64,000 nucleotides of DNA from Hyphomicrobium sp. (GCA_016716675.1 JADJVG010000005.1:62001-126000); one strand, 5' to 3'. Positions 1 to 8,142 are shown, numbered from the stretch's first letter. Notes: generated by a model not told the origin, from the letters alone. A program made the numbers and translations.

Positions 1-732
1 GAGCTCAATCGCCTGGCCGGTCTTTACCGCATCGAGATATATCTCAGGAACCTTGAAATCGACCTTCAGAACATCGATCTTTTCAAGATTGGTCAGAGGC
101 GTTCCGGCGGCAACGAATGCGCCGACCGATACGTTGCGCACGCCGACAATGCCGCTGAACGGCGCCGTTAAAACGTGTTTGTCGAGCCGCGTCTTGGCGA
201 GGGCGGTCGCAGCCTTCGCCGTCTCGAAGTTGGCGGTCGCCTCGTCGCGCCCGCGGCCCGTGACGTTACCGGTCCGCAACAGCTTGCGCGCACGCTCATT
301 GTTAGCGGCCGCAAGCTCCAATCGCGCCTCCGCATCAGCGACTTCCGCTGCGGCGAGTGCATCATCAAGTTTTATGAGAACGTCGGTCTGCTTAACCTCG
401 GCGCCCTCTTTGAAGACGATTTCAGATATGCGCCCCGAGATTTCCGGTGCGATCTGCACAGACTCGTCCGACTGAAGAGAACCGATGGCCCGGATGTCAT
501 CGGAGACCGTTGCCACACGCACATCGGCAACCTCGACCGCTACCGGACTACCTTGGCCAGATTTTGCCTTTGCGTCTGCTTCGACGCGCGATTTGCCGGA
601 AACGCCCACTACGGAATTCAGTGCAAGGTCGTGAAAAAGCGCCGGGTTCACATAATACCCGCCCCCGGCAATAGCCGCGAGACCGAGCACTATTGCCGAT
701 ATTTTAGCGGCCGTGCCGCCCGAACCCGTCAT
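1..732 (-). CDS. RND/HlyD-type membrane fusion protein, 3' end outside the window
   Basis: Periplasmic adaptor of a tripartite efflux pump, linking an inner membrane transporter to an outer membrane channel. The reading frame is open from an ATG at 732 to the window edge (244 codons), so the C-terminal part is missing. Residues about 8-28 form one hydrophobic N-terminal anchor. A biotinyl-lipoyl-like half (EISGRISEIVFKEGAEV) is followed by an alpha-helical hairpin rich in Ala, Glu and Arg, then the second lipoyl half and the start of the beta barrel (TAPFSGIVGVRNVSVGAFV). This order is typical of the AcrA/MexA type. The partner transporter would be expected just beyond position 1. Substrate cannot be told. 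Confidence 0.85.
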   Translation of the reverse strand, partial: MTGSGGTAAKISAIVLGLAAIAGGGYYVNPALFHDLALNSVVGVSGKSRVEADAKAKSGQGSPVAVEVADVRVATVSDDIRAIGSLQSDESVQIAPEISGRISEIVFKEGAEVKQTDVLIKLDDALAAAEVADAEARLELAAANNERARKLLRTGNVTGRGRDEATANFETAKAATALAKTRLDKHVLTAPFSGIVGVRNVSVGAFVAAGTPLTNLEKIDVLKVDFKVPEIYLDAVKTGQAIEL

Positions 733-959
733 GATTGACACACCCCGATCGCCGCAATGCCGGCAACACCGATTATAAAAAAATCCGACCGCTTTTGGGC
801 CAGCACCACCGGCGGTGCACCGCATCTGACTGTAACGCAGAACCACGGCAATTCCGTTGCACAAAATGTGAACAGAATTACGAAGCAGCTCCACAGATGA
901 GGAAACATAGTGCCCTCACCGCCAAGTCAATAGCGCAACGTTGAGAGACGGCGGTGGAG

Positions 960-1082
960 ACAAAGAAGCGGTCTGCAGGGGGTGCTGCAGACCGCTCATT
1001 TTTGGGGGTCTGGCGCCACGGGGGGACAGCGCCAGACCGAGGCACAGTTCCGGAGGGGGGAAGGGAACTGGCCATTAGAGAT
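960..1082 (-). ncRNA. GsrN-like stress sRNA candidate with three C-rich hairpin loops
   Basis: Three perfect inverted repeats lie in a row: 7 bp (1045-1051/1064-1070), 10 bp (1007-1016/1029-1038) and 12 bp (967-978/985-996). On the minus strand their loops read CTTCCCCCCTCC, TGTCCCCCCGTG and CACCCC. The last and strongest stem is followed by TCTTTGT, a weak intrinsic terminator. A perfect EcfG-type promoter on the same strand places the start near 1080-1084, giving about 120 nt. Caulobacter GsrN is a stress-sigma-dependent sRNA that acts through an exposed C-rich loop. Position beside nepR, promoter class and loop content all match that type; the identity is inferred. Confidence 0.65.
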
Positions 1083-1088
1083 GTCGAA

Positions 1089-1113
1089 AACGCGCCGACC
1101 GACACTTGGTTCC
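1089..1113 (-). promoter_or_regulatory. EcfG (general stress sigma) promoter for the sRNA candidate
   Basis: On the minus strand GGAAC (1113-1109) is separated by exactly 16 bases from CGTT (1092-1089), the consensus for EcfG-family sigma factors of Alphaproteobacteria. It points away from nepR, towards the three-hairpin element, whose first stem begins about 19 bases beyond the -10 box. Confidence 0.75.
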
Positions 1114-1213
1114 ATGTAAAATTGGTAATGGGGCAAAGTGAGCGTTTACCACAATGCTCTGGAAGCCCGAGGCTCCTCCAATGCCGCGTTCGAGTGCTTT
1201 CTAGGGTTGCATT

Positions 1214-1238
1214 GGAACCATAGGTCGTGCGGGGCGTT
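1214..1238 (+). promoter_or_regulatory. EcfG promoter upstream of nepR
   Basis: GGAAC at 1214-1218, 16-base spacer, CGTT at 1235-1238: a perfect EcfG-type promoter about 80 bases before the nepR start codon. Autoregulation of nepR-ecfG by EcfG is usual in this phylum. Confidence 0.8.
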
Positions 1239-1320
1239 AGACACTCGGTTCGTCCCGGATTACGTTCCCCCGCGGCCGGTCGATCGCGAATGTCACTATG
1301 TGTAGTGGGGGAGGCTCTCA

Positions 1321-1542
1321 ATGAGCGAAAAGAAGAGGCAGAAGACCGCGATGAACGCCGATGACACGATCGCACCTCCCGGCGCGGGCGCTCAGAAACC
1401 CCCGGTTTCCCTTCCTGTGGAATTGCAGGGCGCGATCGGCAAACAATTGAAGCATGTTTACGGGCAGATGCTCGCCGAGCCCATGCCGGACAAGTTTGCG
1501 CAACTGCTTGAGGCTCTCAGCAAGTCGGAAAAGAACCCATGA
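1321..1542 (+). CDS. nepR: NepR family anti-sigma factor
   Basis: Small 73-residue anti-sigma factor that holds EcfG inactive until phosphorylated PhyR binds it (partner switch). The conserved core LPVELQGAIGKQLKHVYGQM followed by a short PMPDKFAQLLEAL segment is diagnostic. A very strong Shine-Dalgarno GGGGGAGG lies at 1307-1314, six bases before the ATG. The stop codon overlaps the start of the downstream ecfG remnant (ATGA), the usual translational coupling of this pair. Transcription is expected from the EcfG promoter at 1214-1238. Confidence 0.93.
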   Translation: MSEKKRQKTAMNADDTIAPPGAGAQKPPVSLPVELQGAIGKQLKHVYGQMLAEPMPDKFAQLLEALSKSEKNP

Positions 1543-1830
1543 ACGGTGCTAAGCCTAATGGCTTCCAGCACGATCTGGCCGCCCTTGTACCGAACTTGCG
1601 CGCGTTTGCCCGCTCGCTGTGCTGATCAGCGAGAAGCGTTGATCCTGATCGGTGCTGAAGGTTTTTCCTATGAGGAGGCCGCGCTGATGTGCGGATGCGC
1701 GGTCGGCACTATGAAGAGCCGCGTCAATCGCGCACGCGGAAGGCTCTGCGATATGCTGGGTATCGAGGGCGCGGGGGATTTTGGACCGGAGATCACAACC
1801 ACAAGCCGTGCCACCAGTGCTCACGGTTAG
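1539..1830 (+). pseudogene. ecfG: EcfG general stress sigma factor, internally deleted remnant
   Basis: The start at 1539 encodes a normal EcfG beginning (QHDLAALVPNLRAFARSL) but meets TGA at 1623-1625. In a second frame the same region continues as ADQREALILIGAEGFSYEEA and GCAVGTMKSRVNRARGRL, the typical EcfG region 4. The rest of region 2 and the linker, roughly 100 residues in family members, are absent between the two pieces. The remnant therefore cannot make a normal two-domain sigma factor: without region 2 it cannot recognise the -10 element. A functional EcfG paralogue elsewhere in the genome would be needed to use the promoters here. Alternatively the deletion is an assembly collapse. 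Confidence 0.85.
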
Positions 1831-1950
1831 AGTTGGCGCAGTCACACGCGCAACCAAGACCCGCGCGGCAAGCATCAACGCATTGTATTGACGCGATTTT
1901 TAGGCGCCACGTCAGACGCGCGTTGGCCACCACATTATTTGACTGGCGAT

Positions 1951-1975
1951 GGAACCCAAGCGCAACTGTTGCGTT
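1951..1975 (+). promoter_or_regulatory. EcfG promoter upstream of phyR
   Basis: GGAAC at 1951-1955, 16-base spacer, CGTT at 1972-1975, about 88 bases before the phyR start. It is a third perfect match with the same spacing, which supports the reading that phyR is under general stress control. Confidence 0.78.
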
Positions 1976-2062
1976 ATTGTCAATGGACGCACCCTCTCCA
2001 AGAGAGGTGTGCACCATGCAAACGTATCGCCCACACGTGGCGTTCCACGGGGAAATGATTTC

Positions 2063-2878
2063 ATGTCGGATTCCATCGCAGACCGGATCGCACCGGAACT
2101 GCCATATCTGCGCCGATTTGCACGAGCGCTGACGGGGTCACAGGACTCAGGTGACGCCTATGTCGTGGCGATGCTCGAAACGCTGGTTGCGGACGGACGT
2201 TCGTTCCGCCGCGATCTGCCAGCGCGCACCGCTGCCTATCAGGCGTTCCTGCAAGTTTGGAATGCCATGCCGATCAACCAACGCACCGCGTCGGCTGGCA
2301 ACTCACTCGAAGGCATAGCCGACAAGCGCATCGAGACACTAACGCCGCTCCCCCGTCAGGCGTTCCTGCTGTCGTCGATCGAAGAATTCTCGACCGCTGA
2401 CATCGCAACGATCCTGCGGATTACGGAAGCCGAAGTGCGCCGTATTCTCGATGTCGCCGGCAAGGAAATTGCTGATCAGATCTCTGCGCACATTTTGATC
2501 ATCGAGGACGAACCGCTCATCGCTCTCGACATTGAAAACCTCGTCACCGATATCGGACACGACGTCATCGGCATCGCCACGACACGCGCCGAAGCTTTCG
2601 CAACTGCCAAGGCGCATAACCCCGGCATGATCCTCGCCGACATTCAATTGGCCGACGGCAGCTCGGGCATCGACGCCGTGAACGACATTCTGAAAGACAT
2701 CAACGTCCCGGTTATCTTTATAACCGCCTATCCCGAGCGCCTGCTGACGGGCGAGCGCGCAGAGCCGACGTTCCTCATCACCAAGCCGTTCAAGCCCGAA
2801 ATGGTAAAAGCGGTGATCAGCCAGGCGCTGTTCTTCGAAGTTAACGCCGGTAAAACCGCGAGCGGCAAAGCCGCCTGA
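2063..2878 (+). CDS. phyR: PhyR anti-anti-sigma response regulator
   Basis: Central switch of the general stress response: when phosphorylated its sigma-like domain captures NepR and frees EcfG. The 271-residue protein has an EcfG-like N-terminal domain (residues 1-135, with region-4-like sequence TPLPRQAFLLSSIEEFSTADI) and a C-terminal receiver domain (about 142-262) with the acidic pair in IIEDE, the phosphoacceptor Asp near residue 193 (LADIQLADG) and the conserved Lys in ITKPF. The ATG at 2063 is chosen because the sigma-like domain starts there, GGGGA precedes it, and longer versions would start before the promoter -10 region. The next gene, a histidine kinase, is a plausible partner. 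Confidence 0.95.
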   Translation: MSDSIADRIAPELPYLRRFARALTGSQDSGDAYVVAMLETLVADGRSFRRDLPARTAAYQAFLQVWNAMPINQRTASAGNSLEGIADKRIETLTPLPRQAFLLSSIEEFSTADIATILRITEAEVRRILDVAGKEIADQISAHILIIEDEPLIALDIENLVTDIGHDVIGIATTRAEAFATAKAHNPGMILADIQLADGSSGIDAVNDILKDINVPVIFITAYPERLLTGERAEPTFLITKPFKPEMVKAVISQALFFEVNAGKTASGKAA

Positions 2879-2972
2879 TCGCGACGGCCGTGATTTGAAC
2901 CGCATGGCGCACATCAATTCGGATGGGCGCATGATGGCATCAGGTTTGCGGCGACCGGAACGATATAACGCC

Positions 2973-2997
2973 GGAACCTTATAACGATTGGAGCGCT
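2973..2997 (+). promoter_or_regulatory. Possible weak EcfG promoter before the histidine kinase gene
   Basis: GGAAC at 2973-2977 followed after 16 bases by CGCT (one mismatch to CGTT), 40 bases before the kinase start codon. Spacing matches the three perfect sites in this locus, but the -10 mismatch makes it uncertain. Confidence 0.3.
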
Positions 2998-3037
2998 TTA
3001 CCCTCACGCCCTCAGTTCAACAGCACTGTAAGACCAC

Positions 3038-4879
3038 ATGACCGACAGCATCCGAGACGACACGTTGCCAAAGACGTCAAGTCTATCTCGGACTCATGAC
3101 CAAGCCGCAATCCTCAGCGAAGTGCCGGGCGCGGCCGCGCTTGGACTGCAGTTGCTTGCTTCCAGCCCGGATTGCGTCAAGCTTCTCGACACCCAGGGCA
3201 ACATTCATTTCATCAATGAAAATGGCCTTAAACTAATAGGGATCGACGCGTTCAGCGATATTGAGGCCAAGCCGTGGTCAAGTCTTTGGCCGGTTGAAAA
3301 TGCCGCCCTGGTAGCGAACGCAATTGCAAACGCAGTCGGTGGCGCTGCGGGGCGCTTTGCAGCTTTAGCTCCCACACCTAAAGGCACGCCGAAGTGGTGG
3401 GACGTTACCGTGTCCCCCGTCTATGACGACGCCGGCACCCTCGTCTGGCTGCTCGCCGTTTCCCGCGACATCACGCACCAAAGACAAATCGAGTCCATTG
3501 TCCAGACCGGTGAACAGCGATTTCGAGCGCTGGCTGACAATATCGCGCAGTTTGCCTGGATGGCTGACGCCAGCGGCAACGTCTATTGGTACAATCAACG
3601 CTGGTTCAACTATACGGGCACCAGTCTGGCTGACATGGCAGGATGGGGCTGGCAGAAGTTACTCCATCCAGACGACGTTGATCGCGTCTTGGCCAAGGTT
3701 CATGCGTGCCTCAAAGATAGTAAGCCGTGGGATGATACCTTCGCGCTGCGCGGCGCCGACGGCAGCTACCGTTGGTTTCTATCGCGCGCCATGCCGATCC
3801 GCGACGACGACGGCAACGTGGTGCTGTGGTGCGGCACCAACACCGACATCACAGATCAACGCAAAGCCAGCCAGCGCCTCAGTCAACTTGCTCGGCTGAT
3901 CGAGCTCTCACACGAAGCCATTTTGGTCTGGGATCTCGACGATGGCGTGCTGCTCTGGAATAGAGGCTGTGTCGAACTGTTCGGCTATAGCGAAAGCGAA
4001 GCCCTCGGCGCTAATAGCCACACTCTACTCAACACCACACATGCACTGAGCCGCGAAAAACTGATCACCACGCTCGAAGCTGAAGGCAAGTGGTCCGGAG
4101 AATTCTTGCGCCGCGCCAAGGATGGTGGCGAAGTGTGGACAGACTGCCGCCTCGAACTCATTCGGGTCGGTGATCGCCGCGTCGTTCTTGAGACAAATCG
4201 TGACGTCAGTGAACGCCGTCGCGCGGACGACATTCGCAACGTGCTGATTGCCGAACTCAATCATCGCATCAAGAACACACTCGCAATCGTGCAATCCCTG
4301 GCGTTGCAGACGGCCCGTAGCAGCCCCTCGATGGCTGCGTTCGTGCAAAGCTTTAGCGGCCGCATCCAGTCTCTTTCGAGCGCGCATAACGTCTTGACTG
4401 ACACTAACTGGTGCAACGCCTCTGTGGCCGAACTCGTGGCGTCGCAAATCATCGCGGCGGCAGGCACCCCACAGCGCATTACGATATCAGGTCCGCAAGC
4501 GTTCCTGGCGCCGCAAACGGCGCTGCACGTCACACTTATTCTCCATGAACTCACAACTAACGCCATCAAGCACGGCGCATTGTCGGATCAGACAGGCCGA
4601 ATCAACGTCTCGTGGAGCGTTGCGGAATGTCCCGAACGCAAACTTCGGCTGGTTTGGGACGAGACAGGCGGAGATGGGCTTATAGCGCCGTCTGATCGCG
4701 GCTTTGGATTGAACCTCATCGAACGCTCAGGACGATTGCCGCATATTACGACGCGCCTGGACTTCAGAAGCTGCGGCGTCTTTTGTGAAATCTTCGCGGA
4801 TCTTGATGACGCGACGCCGGCATCGGCGACGTACTTCAATCCTGGCCGGGTTAAAGTGCGTAGCGTCGGACAGTCGTGA
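3038..4879 (+). CDS. HWE-family histidine kinase with three PAS domains
   Basis: Soluble 613-residue sensor kinase next to phyR. Three PAS domains can be seen: about 30-145, 160-275 (RFRALADNIAQFAWMAD, ending in CGTNTDITD) and 285-400. The catalytic part is of the HWE/HisKA_2 class: phosphoacceptor His409 in AELNHRIKNTLAIVQSLA, the Asn box HELTTNAIKHGAL, the W-x-E signature VWDETGG and the glycine loop GFGLNLI. No membrane segment or signal peptide is present, so it senses a cytoplasmic cue. HWE kinases commonly feed PhyR. By position and class it is a likely PhyR kinase, although this is not proven by sequence alone. Confidence 0.88.
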   Translation: MTDSIRDDTLPKTSSLSRTHDQAAILSEVPGAAALGLQLLASSPDCVKLLDTQGNIHFINENGLKLIGIDAFSDIEAKPWSSLWPVENAALVANAIANAVGGAAGRFAALAPTPKGTPKWWDVTVSPVYDDAGTLVWLLAVSRDITHQRQIESIVQTGEQRFRALADNIAQFAWMADASGNVYWYNQRWFNYTGTSLADMAGWGWQKLLHPDDVDRVLAKVHACLKDSKPWDDTFALRGADGSYRWFLSRAMPIRDDDGNVVLWCGTNTDITDQRKASQRLSQLARLIELSHEAILVWDLDDGVLLWNRGCVELFGYSESEALGANSHTLLNTTHALSREKLITTLEAEGKWSGEFLRRAKDGGEVWTDCRLELIRVGDRRVVLETNRDVSERRRADDIRNVLIAELNHRIKNTLAIVQSLALQTARSSPSMAAFVQSFSGRIQSLSSAHNVLTDTNWCNASVAELVASQIIAAAGTPQRITISGPQAFLAPQTALHVTLILHELTTNAIKHGALSDQTGRINVSWSVAECPERKLRLVWDETGGDGLIAPSDRGFGLNLIERSGRLPHITTRLDFRSCGVFCEIFADLDDATPASATYFNPGRVKVRSVGQS

Positions 4880-5105
4880 AACCGCGCGAGCGAGGTTCAG
4901 CGTGACCTACGCGATCGACACGTCTCGTATCAACGCACAAGCCGATACGCGCTAACTCACCGATGCCGTGGCCGCCGCCATGGACATCTTTGTGCGTCAA
5001 GCGTAACTAACTTGCCGGCATGAGACCTCTGACAAAGCCTTCGCCAAGCGTTTGCGTAGATCGGCAGTGTCGTTTGCAACGTCTATCATTCTCGCGAGAC
5101 TTAAA

Positions 5106-5540
5106 ATGATCCCGACAGACTTCTCGCCAGTCCCGGCAGCGATCGGCGGCGCACTTATTGGTGCCGCAGCAGTCCTGCTCATGCTCACCACCGGAAGAAT
5201 TGCCGGCATAAGTAATTATCTCGCGCGCGTGCTGCCGCCATGGACCGATACGCTAACTCTCGCGCGCATCGCGTTTCTCGGCGGCCTTATCGCTGCGCCG
5301 GTAGTTTACACAGCCGCAACCGGAACGGTGATCGATCACGCCTTGGCGGGTGGGCCGCTATTGCTGGCTGGCGCCGGACTGCTCGTGGGCTTTGGAACGG
5401 TCGTCGGCAATGGATGCACCAGCGGCCATGGTGTCTGTGGTCTGGCACGTGTCTCACGCCGCTCGATTGCCGCCACAGCCACTTTTATGGCCGCCGGTGT
5501 CGCAGCAGTCTTTGTGCTGCGTCATGTCGTTGGATCGTAA
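5106..5540 (+). CDS. YeeE/YedE family membrane protein, first half
   Basis: Inner membrane protein of the YeeE/YedE (DUF395) family, linked to uptake of reduced sulfur compounds such as thiosulfate. About four transmembrane helices in 144 residues, with the family signature GNGCTSGHGVCGLAR whose Cys residues are thought to guide the substrate. The ATG at 5106 is preferred over an upstream in-frame ATG at 5052 because the first hydrophobic helix follows directly. The second half is encoded by the next gene 14 bases away, the usual two-gene arrangement. Confidence 0.85.
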   Translation: MIPTDFSPVPAAIGGALIGAAAVLLMLTTGRIAGISNYLARVLPPWTDTLTLARIAFLGGLIAAPVVYTAATGTVIDHALAGGPLLLAGAGLLVGFGTVVGNGCTSGHGVCGLARVSRRSIAATATFMAAGVAAVFVLRHVVGS

Positions 5541-5554
5541 CTGGAGTGCGTTCC

Positions 5555-5974
5555 ATGATCGTCGTGATGCACCTCATCTCCGGCCTGCTGTTTGGCCTCG
5601 GACTCGCCGTGTCCGGGCTGATCAATCCGGCAAAGGTCCAGAATTTTCTCGATATCACCGGTACCTGGGACCCGAGCCTCGCCTTCACCATGGGTGCCGC
5701 CGTGATTACGACGGCCATCGGCTACGCGCTGGTGTTCCGCCGCTCGGCACCGTTGTGCGACACGCACTTTCACGTTCCCGAGCCTCAAAGCATCGATGCG
5801 CGCCTGATTGCTGGCGCGGCCCTGTTCGGCATAGGCTGGGGAAGTGCCGGTTATTGTCCTGGCCCAGCGCTATCGGCCTTGTCGCAAGGCGCGTCTGGAA
5901 CGTATGTGTTCGTCATCGCGATGCTCGCCGGCATGGCGCTGGCGCGATGGTCAACCGCGCGCAAAAACAGCTAA
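5555..5974 (+). CDS. YeeE/YedE family membrane protein, second half
   Basis: Partner of the preceding gene (139 residues, about four helices). It starts with a typical MHLISGLLFGLGLAVSGL helix and carries the GWGSAGYCPGPAL motif of the second YeeE repeat, including its Cys. Two separate half-size proteins probably assemble into one channel. The 3' end overlaps the convergent trhO gene by four bases. Confidence 0.85.
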   Translation: MIVVMHLISGLLFGLGLAVSGLINPAKVQNFLDITGTWDPSLAFTMGAAVITTAIGYALVFRRSAPLCDTHFHVPEPQSIDARLIAGAALFGIGWGSAGYCPGPALSALSQGASGTYVFVIAMLAGMALARWSTARKNS

Positions 5975-6792
5975 GAGGCGTTCGCGCGCGACGCGCACTT
6001 CGGACATACACCCGCCGCGCCGTCCGCACTGCTGGGGCGATGAATGGGGTACCCGCAGTCCGGGCAAAGCTGATAGTCACCGGGCGTTACGCCATGTTCG
6101 AGTGCCACGCGCTCGTCAAATATGAAGCACTCGCCTTGCCACAGGCTGTCCGCCTGCGGGATGACTTCGAGATATTTTAGAATGCCGCCTTCAAGGTGGT
6201 AGACATCGGGGAAGCCCTGCGCCCGCATGTAGGCGGTCGCCTTTTCGCAGCGGATGCCACCGGTGCAGAACATCGCAACCTTGTGATGCTTCGACGGATC
6301 AAGCGCCTCGCCGACAAAGGTCGAGAACTCGCGGAAGGTCTGCGTCCCCGGATCGACCGCGCCCTGGAAAGTGCCGATGTCGTACTCATAGCGGTTGCGC
6401 GTGTCGATCACGATCACATCGGGATCTTGAATAAGCGCGTTCCACCGTTCCGGAGGCACATACGTTCCGGCGTTGGCAACCGGGTCAATGTCCGGGTGCC
6501 CGAAGGTCACGATTTCGGGCTTCACCTTCACCTTAAAGCGGCGGAAGGGATGCACCTCGGCGAACGACTCTTTTGAAACGAGATCCCTGAACCGCGCGTC
6601 GGAGCGCAGCCAGCCCAGCAGATCTGCGATCGCGTCCGGCGGCCCCGAGACGGTAGCGTTAATGCCCTCGCGGGCCACCAGGATCGTACCCTTAAGGCCC
6701 CGCGTACAGCCGAACGCAGCAACCTCGGCCTTGAAGGCGGCAGGGTCTGCGATCGATACAAATTTATAAAAAGTCGAGACGGTGATGGACAT
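5971..6792 (-). CDS. trhO: tRNA uridine(34) hydroxylase, rhodanese-like
   Basis: Member of the YceA/UPF0176 family, which hydroxylates uridine 34 of some tRNAs with oxygen. 273 residues: N-terminal acylphosphatase-like domain (STFYKFVSIADP..., GTILVAREGINATVSG), rhodanese domain (about 115-210) with the active-site Cys176 in MFCTGGIRCEKA, and a C-terminal part with two CxxC pairs (CPDC, CPKC) likely to bind zinc. Length and domain order are normal for the alphaproteobacterial form. Convergent with the YeeE pair. Confidence 0.93.
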   Translation of the reverse strand: MSITVSTFYKFVSIADPAAFKAEVAAFGCTRGLKGTILVAREGINATVSGPPDAIADLLGWLRSDARFRDLVSKESFAEVHPFRRFKVKVKPEIVTFGHPDIDPVANAGTYVPPERWNALIQDPDVIVIDTRNRYEYDIGTFQGAVDPGTQTFREFSTFVGEALDPSKHHKVAMFCTGGIRCEKATAYMRAQGFPDVYHLEGGILKYLEVIPQADSLWQGECFIFDERVALEHGVTPGDYQLCPDCGYPIHRPSSADGAAGVCPKCASRANAS

Positions 6793-6849
6793 AGGCTGAG
6801 TTTCGAAGCCCCTCAGCCTGCCGTCAAGGGCCTGTCATGGGGCTGCGGC

Positions 6850-7092
6850 TCAGCGGCACGTATCGTCCACTGCCGACTGGAGTTTTTCGGTGCACATGTG
6901 CTTCGACGAACAATAGAGCCGCTCAACTTTCGAATATGACATGATGCCTGCACCCTCAGGGCAACGGACAATCATCTCCACGATCGGCCCGAAATCAGTG
7001 TAGGCCTCGACGACGCCTGAGTGTTTCAGAAATGCCGGATAATCGGAATAGATTGCGACCAGCGCAAATCCAATTGCCACAACCTTTAACAT
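6850..7092 (-). CDS. Small exported hypothetical protein with conserved cysteines
   Basis: An 80-residue protein of unknown function. A hydrophobic N-terminus (MLKVVAIGFALVAIYSDY) suggests a signal or anchor, and the rest contains four Cys (RCPEG, LYCSSKHMC, DDTC) that could form two disulfides in the periplasm. A purine-rich AGGAGTC lies just upstream of the start. The coding assignment rests on the signal-like start, the ribosome binding site and the balanced composition; no family is recognised with certainty. Confidence 0.55.
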   Translation of the reverse strand: MLKVVAIGFALVAIYSDYPAFLKHSGVVEAYTDFGPIVEMIVRCPEGAGIMSYSKVERLYCSSKHMCTEKLQSAVDDTCR

Positions 7093-7374
7093 AAAAGACT
7101 CCTACAGAACCTAGGTGCCGCAATGCGGCCAACAAGGACTGTGAGAAGCAAAACGCCTGCCAAACTTTATTCAATTTGCTCGAAAATTAAACCTAACACC
7201 AAGTCGCAATTCGCAGCGTTAAGTACAAATTGTTCGAAGCTGGTTTGAGCAATTTTAGCCGCGGTTCTGGAATGACGACCGGCATTACAGTTTCAACGCG
7301 CCGGCGCAAAGAACCACAGGAATTAGGTAATACGTCGCGGATAACCATGGGCGCGAAGCCCATTGGAATTTGCC

Positions 7375-7932
7375 GTGTCCGATCAGTCCAACATCAGCAT
7401 CATATTCATTGCACCGTGCCAATTGGCATTCGCGCGCATGTCTGGGCCGTACCCGGTCTCATCGGCTGCTGCGTGGGGCGTAATGCTGGATTGGCTTGAA
7501 AAGCGCAGCCACGAAGCCATCGGGCACGTCGGCTTTGGAATGGCGCTCGATGATCCACGCACAACCCGGCACGACGACTTGCGCTATGATGCCTGCGTCA
7601 GAACTCCAACGACTTGGTCCGCGATCGACACAAAGTATGTGCAGCTCAAACAGTTTGAAGGCGGCGCCTACGCCAAGACGCGGCATGTCGGAAGCTACGG
7701 CGCGCTCGGGCGCGTTGTGTCGCAAGCCCGCGATATCCTGGTTCCGCGCCAGGGGCTGATCCACGACATGAGCCGGCCAATCGTGACCATGAACTATTCC
7801 TATCCTGCCGAAACGCCACCCTCGGAGCAGATCTCAGATGTCTGCATTCCGGTCATCCCCGCTTGGCACCTAACGCCAGGCGATAGCAACAGCGCGGCGG
7901 CCGCCACCGGCCACCAACGGTCGTTGGCCTAG
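7375..7932 (+). CDS. GyrI-like small-molecule binding domain protein
   Basis: About 185 residues matching the GyrI-like / AraC effector-binding fold: a first strand and helix (IFIAPCQLAFARMSGPY... AWGVMLDWLEKRS), then DDLRYDACVRTP, and the second repeat with FEGGAYAKTRHVGSYGALG, closing in ISDVCIPV. In AraC-type regulators this domain sits behind a DNA-binding part, which is absent here, so it is a stand-alone version. The GTG at 7375 is preferred because the domain begins at once; an ATG at 7438 would remove its first strand. Ligand unknown. Confidence 0.72.
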   Translation: MSDQSNISIIFIAPCQLAFARMSGPYPVSSAAAWGVMLDWLEKRSHEAIGHVGFGMALDDPRTTRHDDLRYDACVRTPTTWSAIDTKYVQLKQFEGGAYAKTRHVGSYGALGRVVSQARDILVPRQGLIHDMSRPIVTMNYSYPAETPPSEQISDVCIPVIPAWHLTPGDSNSAAAATGHQRSLA

Positions 7933-7969
7933 CGCGACTTTCCACGGAATGTCAGCAAATGGGGGGCAA

Positions 7970-8045
7970 TGGTGCCCAGGGCCGGAATTGAACCAGCGAC
8001 ACTGCGATTTTCAATCGCATGCTCTACCAACTGAGCTACCTGGGC
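7970..8045 (-). tRNA. tRNA-Phe (GAA)
   Basis: Minus strand reads a complete cloverleaf: acceptor GCCCAGG/CCTGGGC, D arm GCTCAGTTGGTAGAGC, anticodon stem TGCGA/TCGCA with anticodon GAA, T arm with TTCAATT, and an encoded 3' CCA. Location beside yacG and maf is the usual alphaproteobacterial arrangement. Confidence 0.97.
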
Positions 8046-8142
8046 GTGCTTTCAGGCGTCGAAGCTAACCCTAAGCAGGCCGTCTTATAGGGGCGGACGC
8101 GGCCGCTGGCAAGCGCTAGAAACGCCGCGCCGGAATCCCGCC

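Noticed and set aside
967..1003. Plus-strand intrinsic terminator (12-bp stem followed by CATTTTT)
   Set aside because: No plus-strand gene ends here. The same stem is better explained as the last hairpin of the minus-strand sRNA that starts from the EcfG promoter at 1113-1089.
954..1223. 89-residue plus-strand open frame
   Set aside because: It runs antisense through the three hairpins and the sRNA promoter, has no ribosome site and no recognisable domain.
2957..2981. Second GGAAC (2957-2961) before the histidine kinase as an EcfG promoter
   Set aside because: No CGTT-like sequence at 16 or 17 bases; only the GGAAC at 2973 has a near match.
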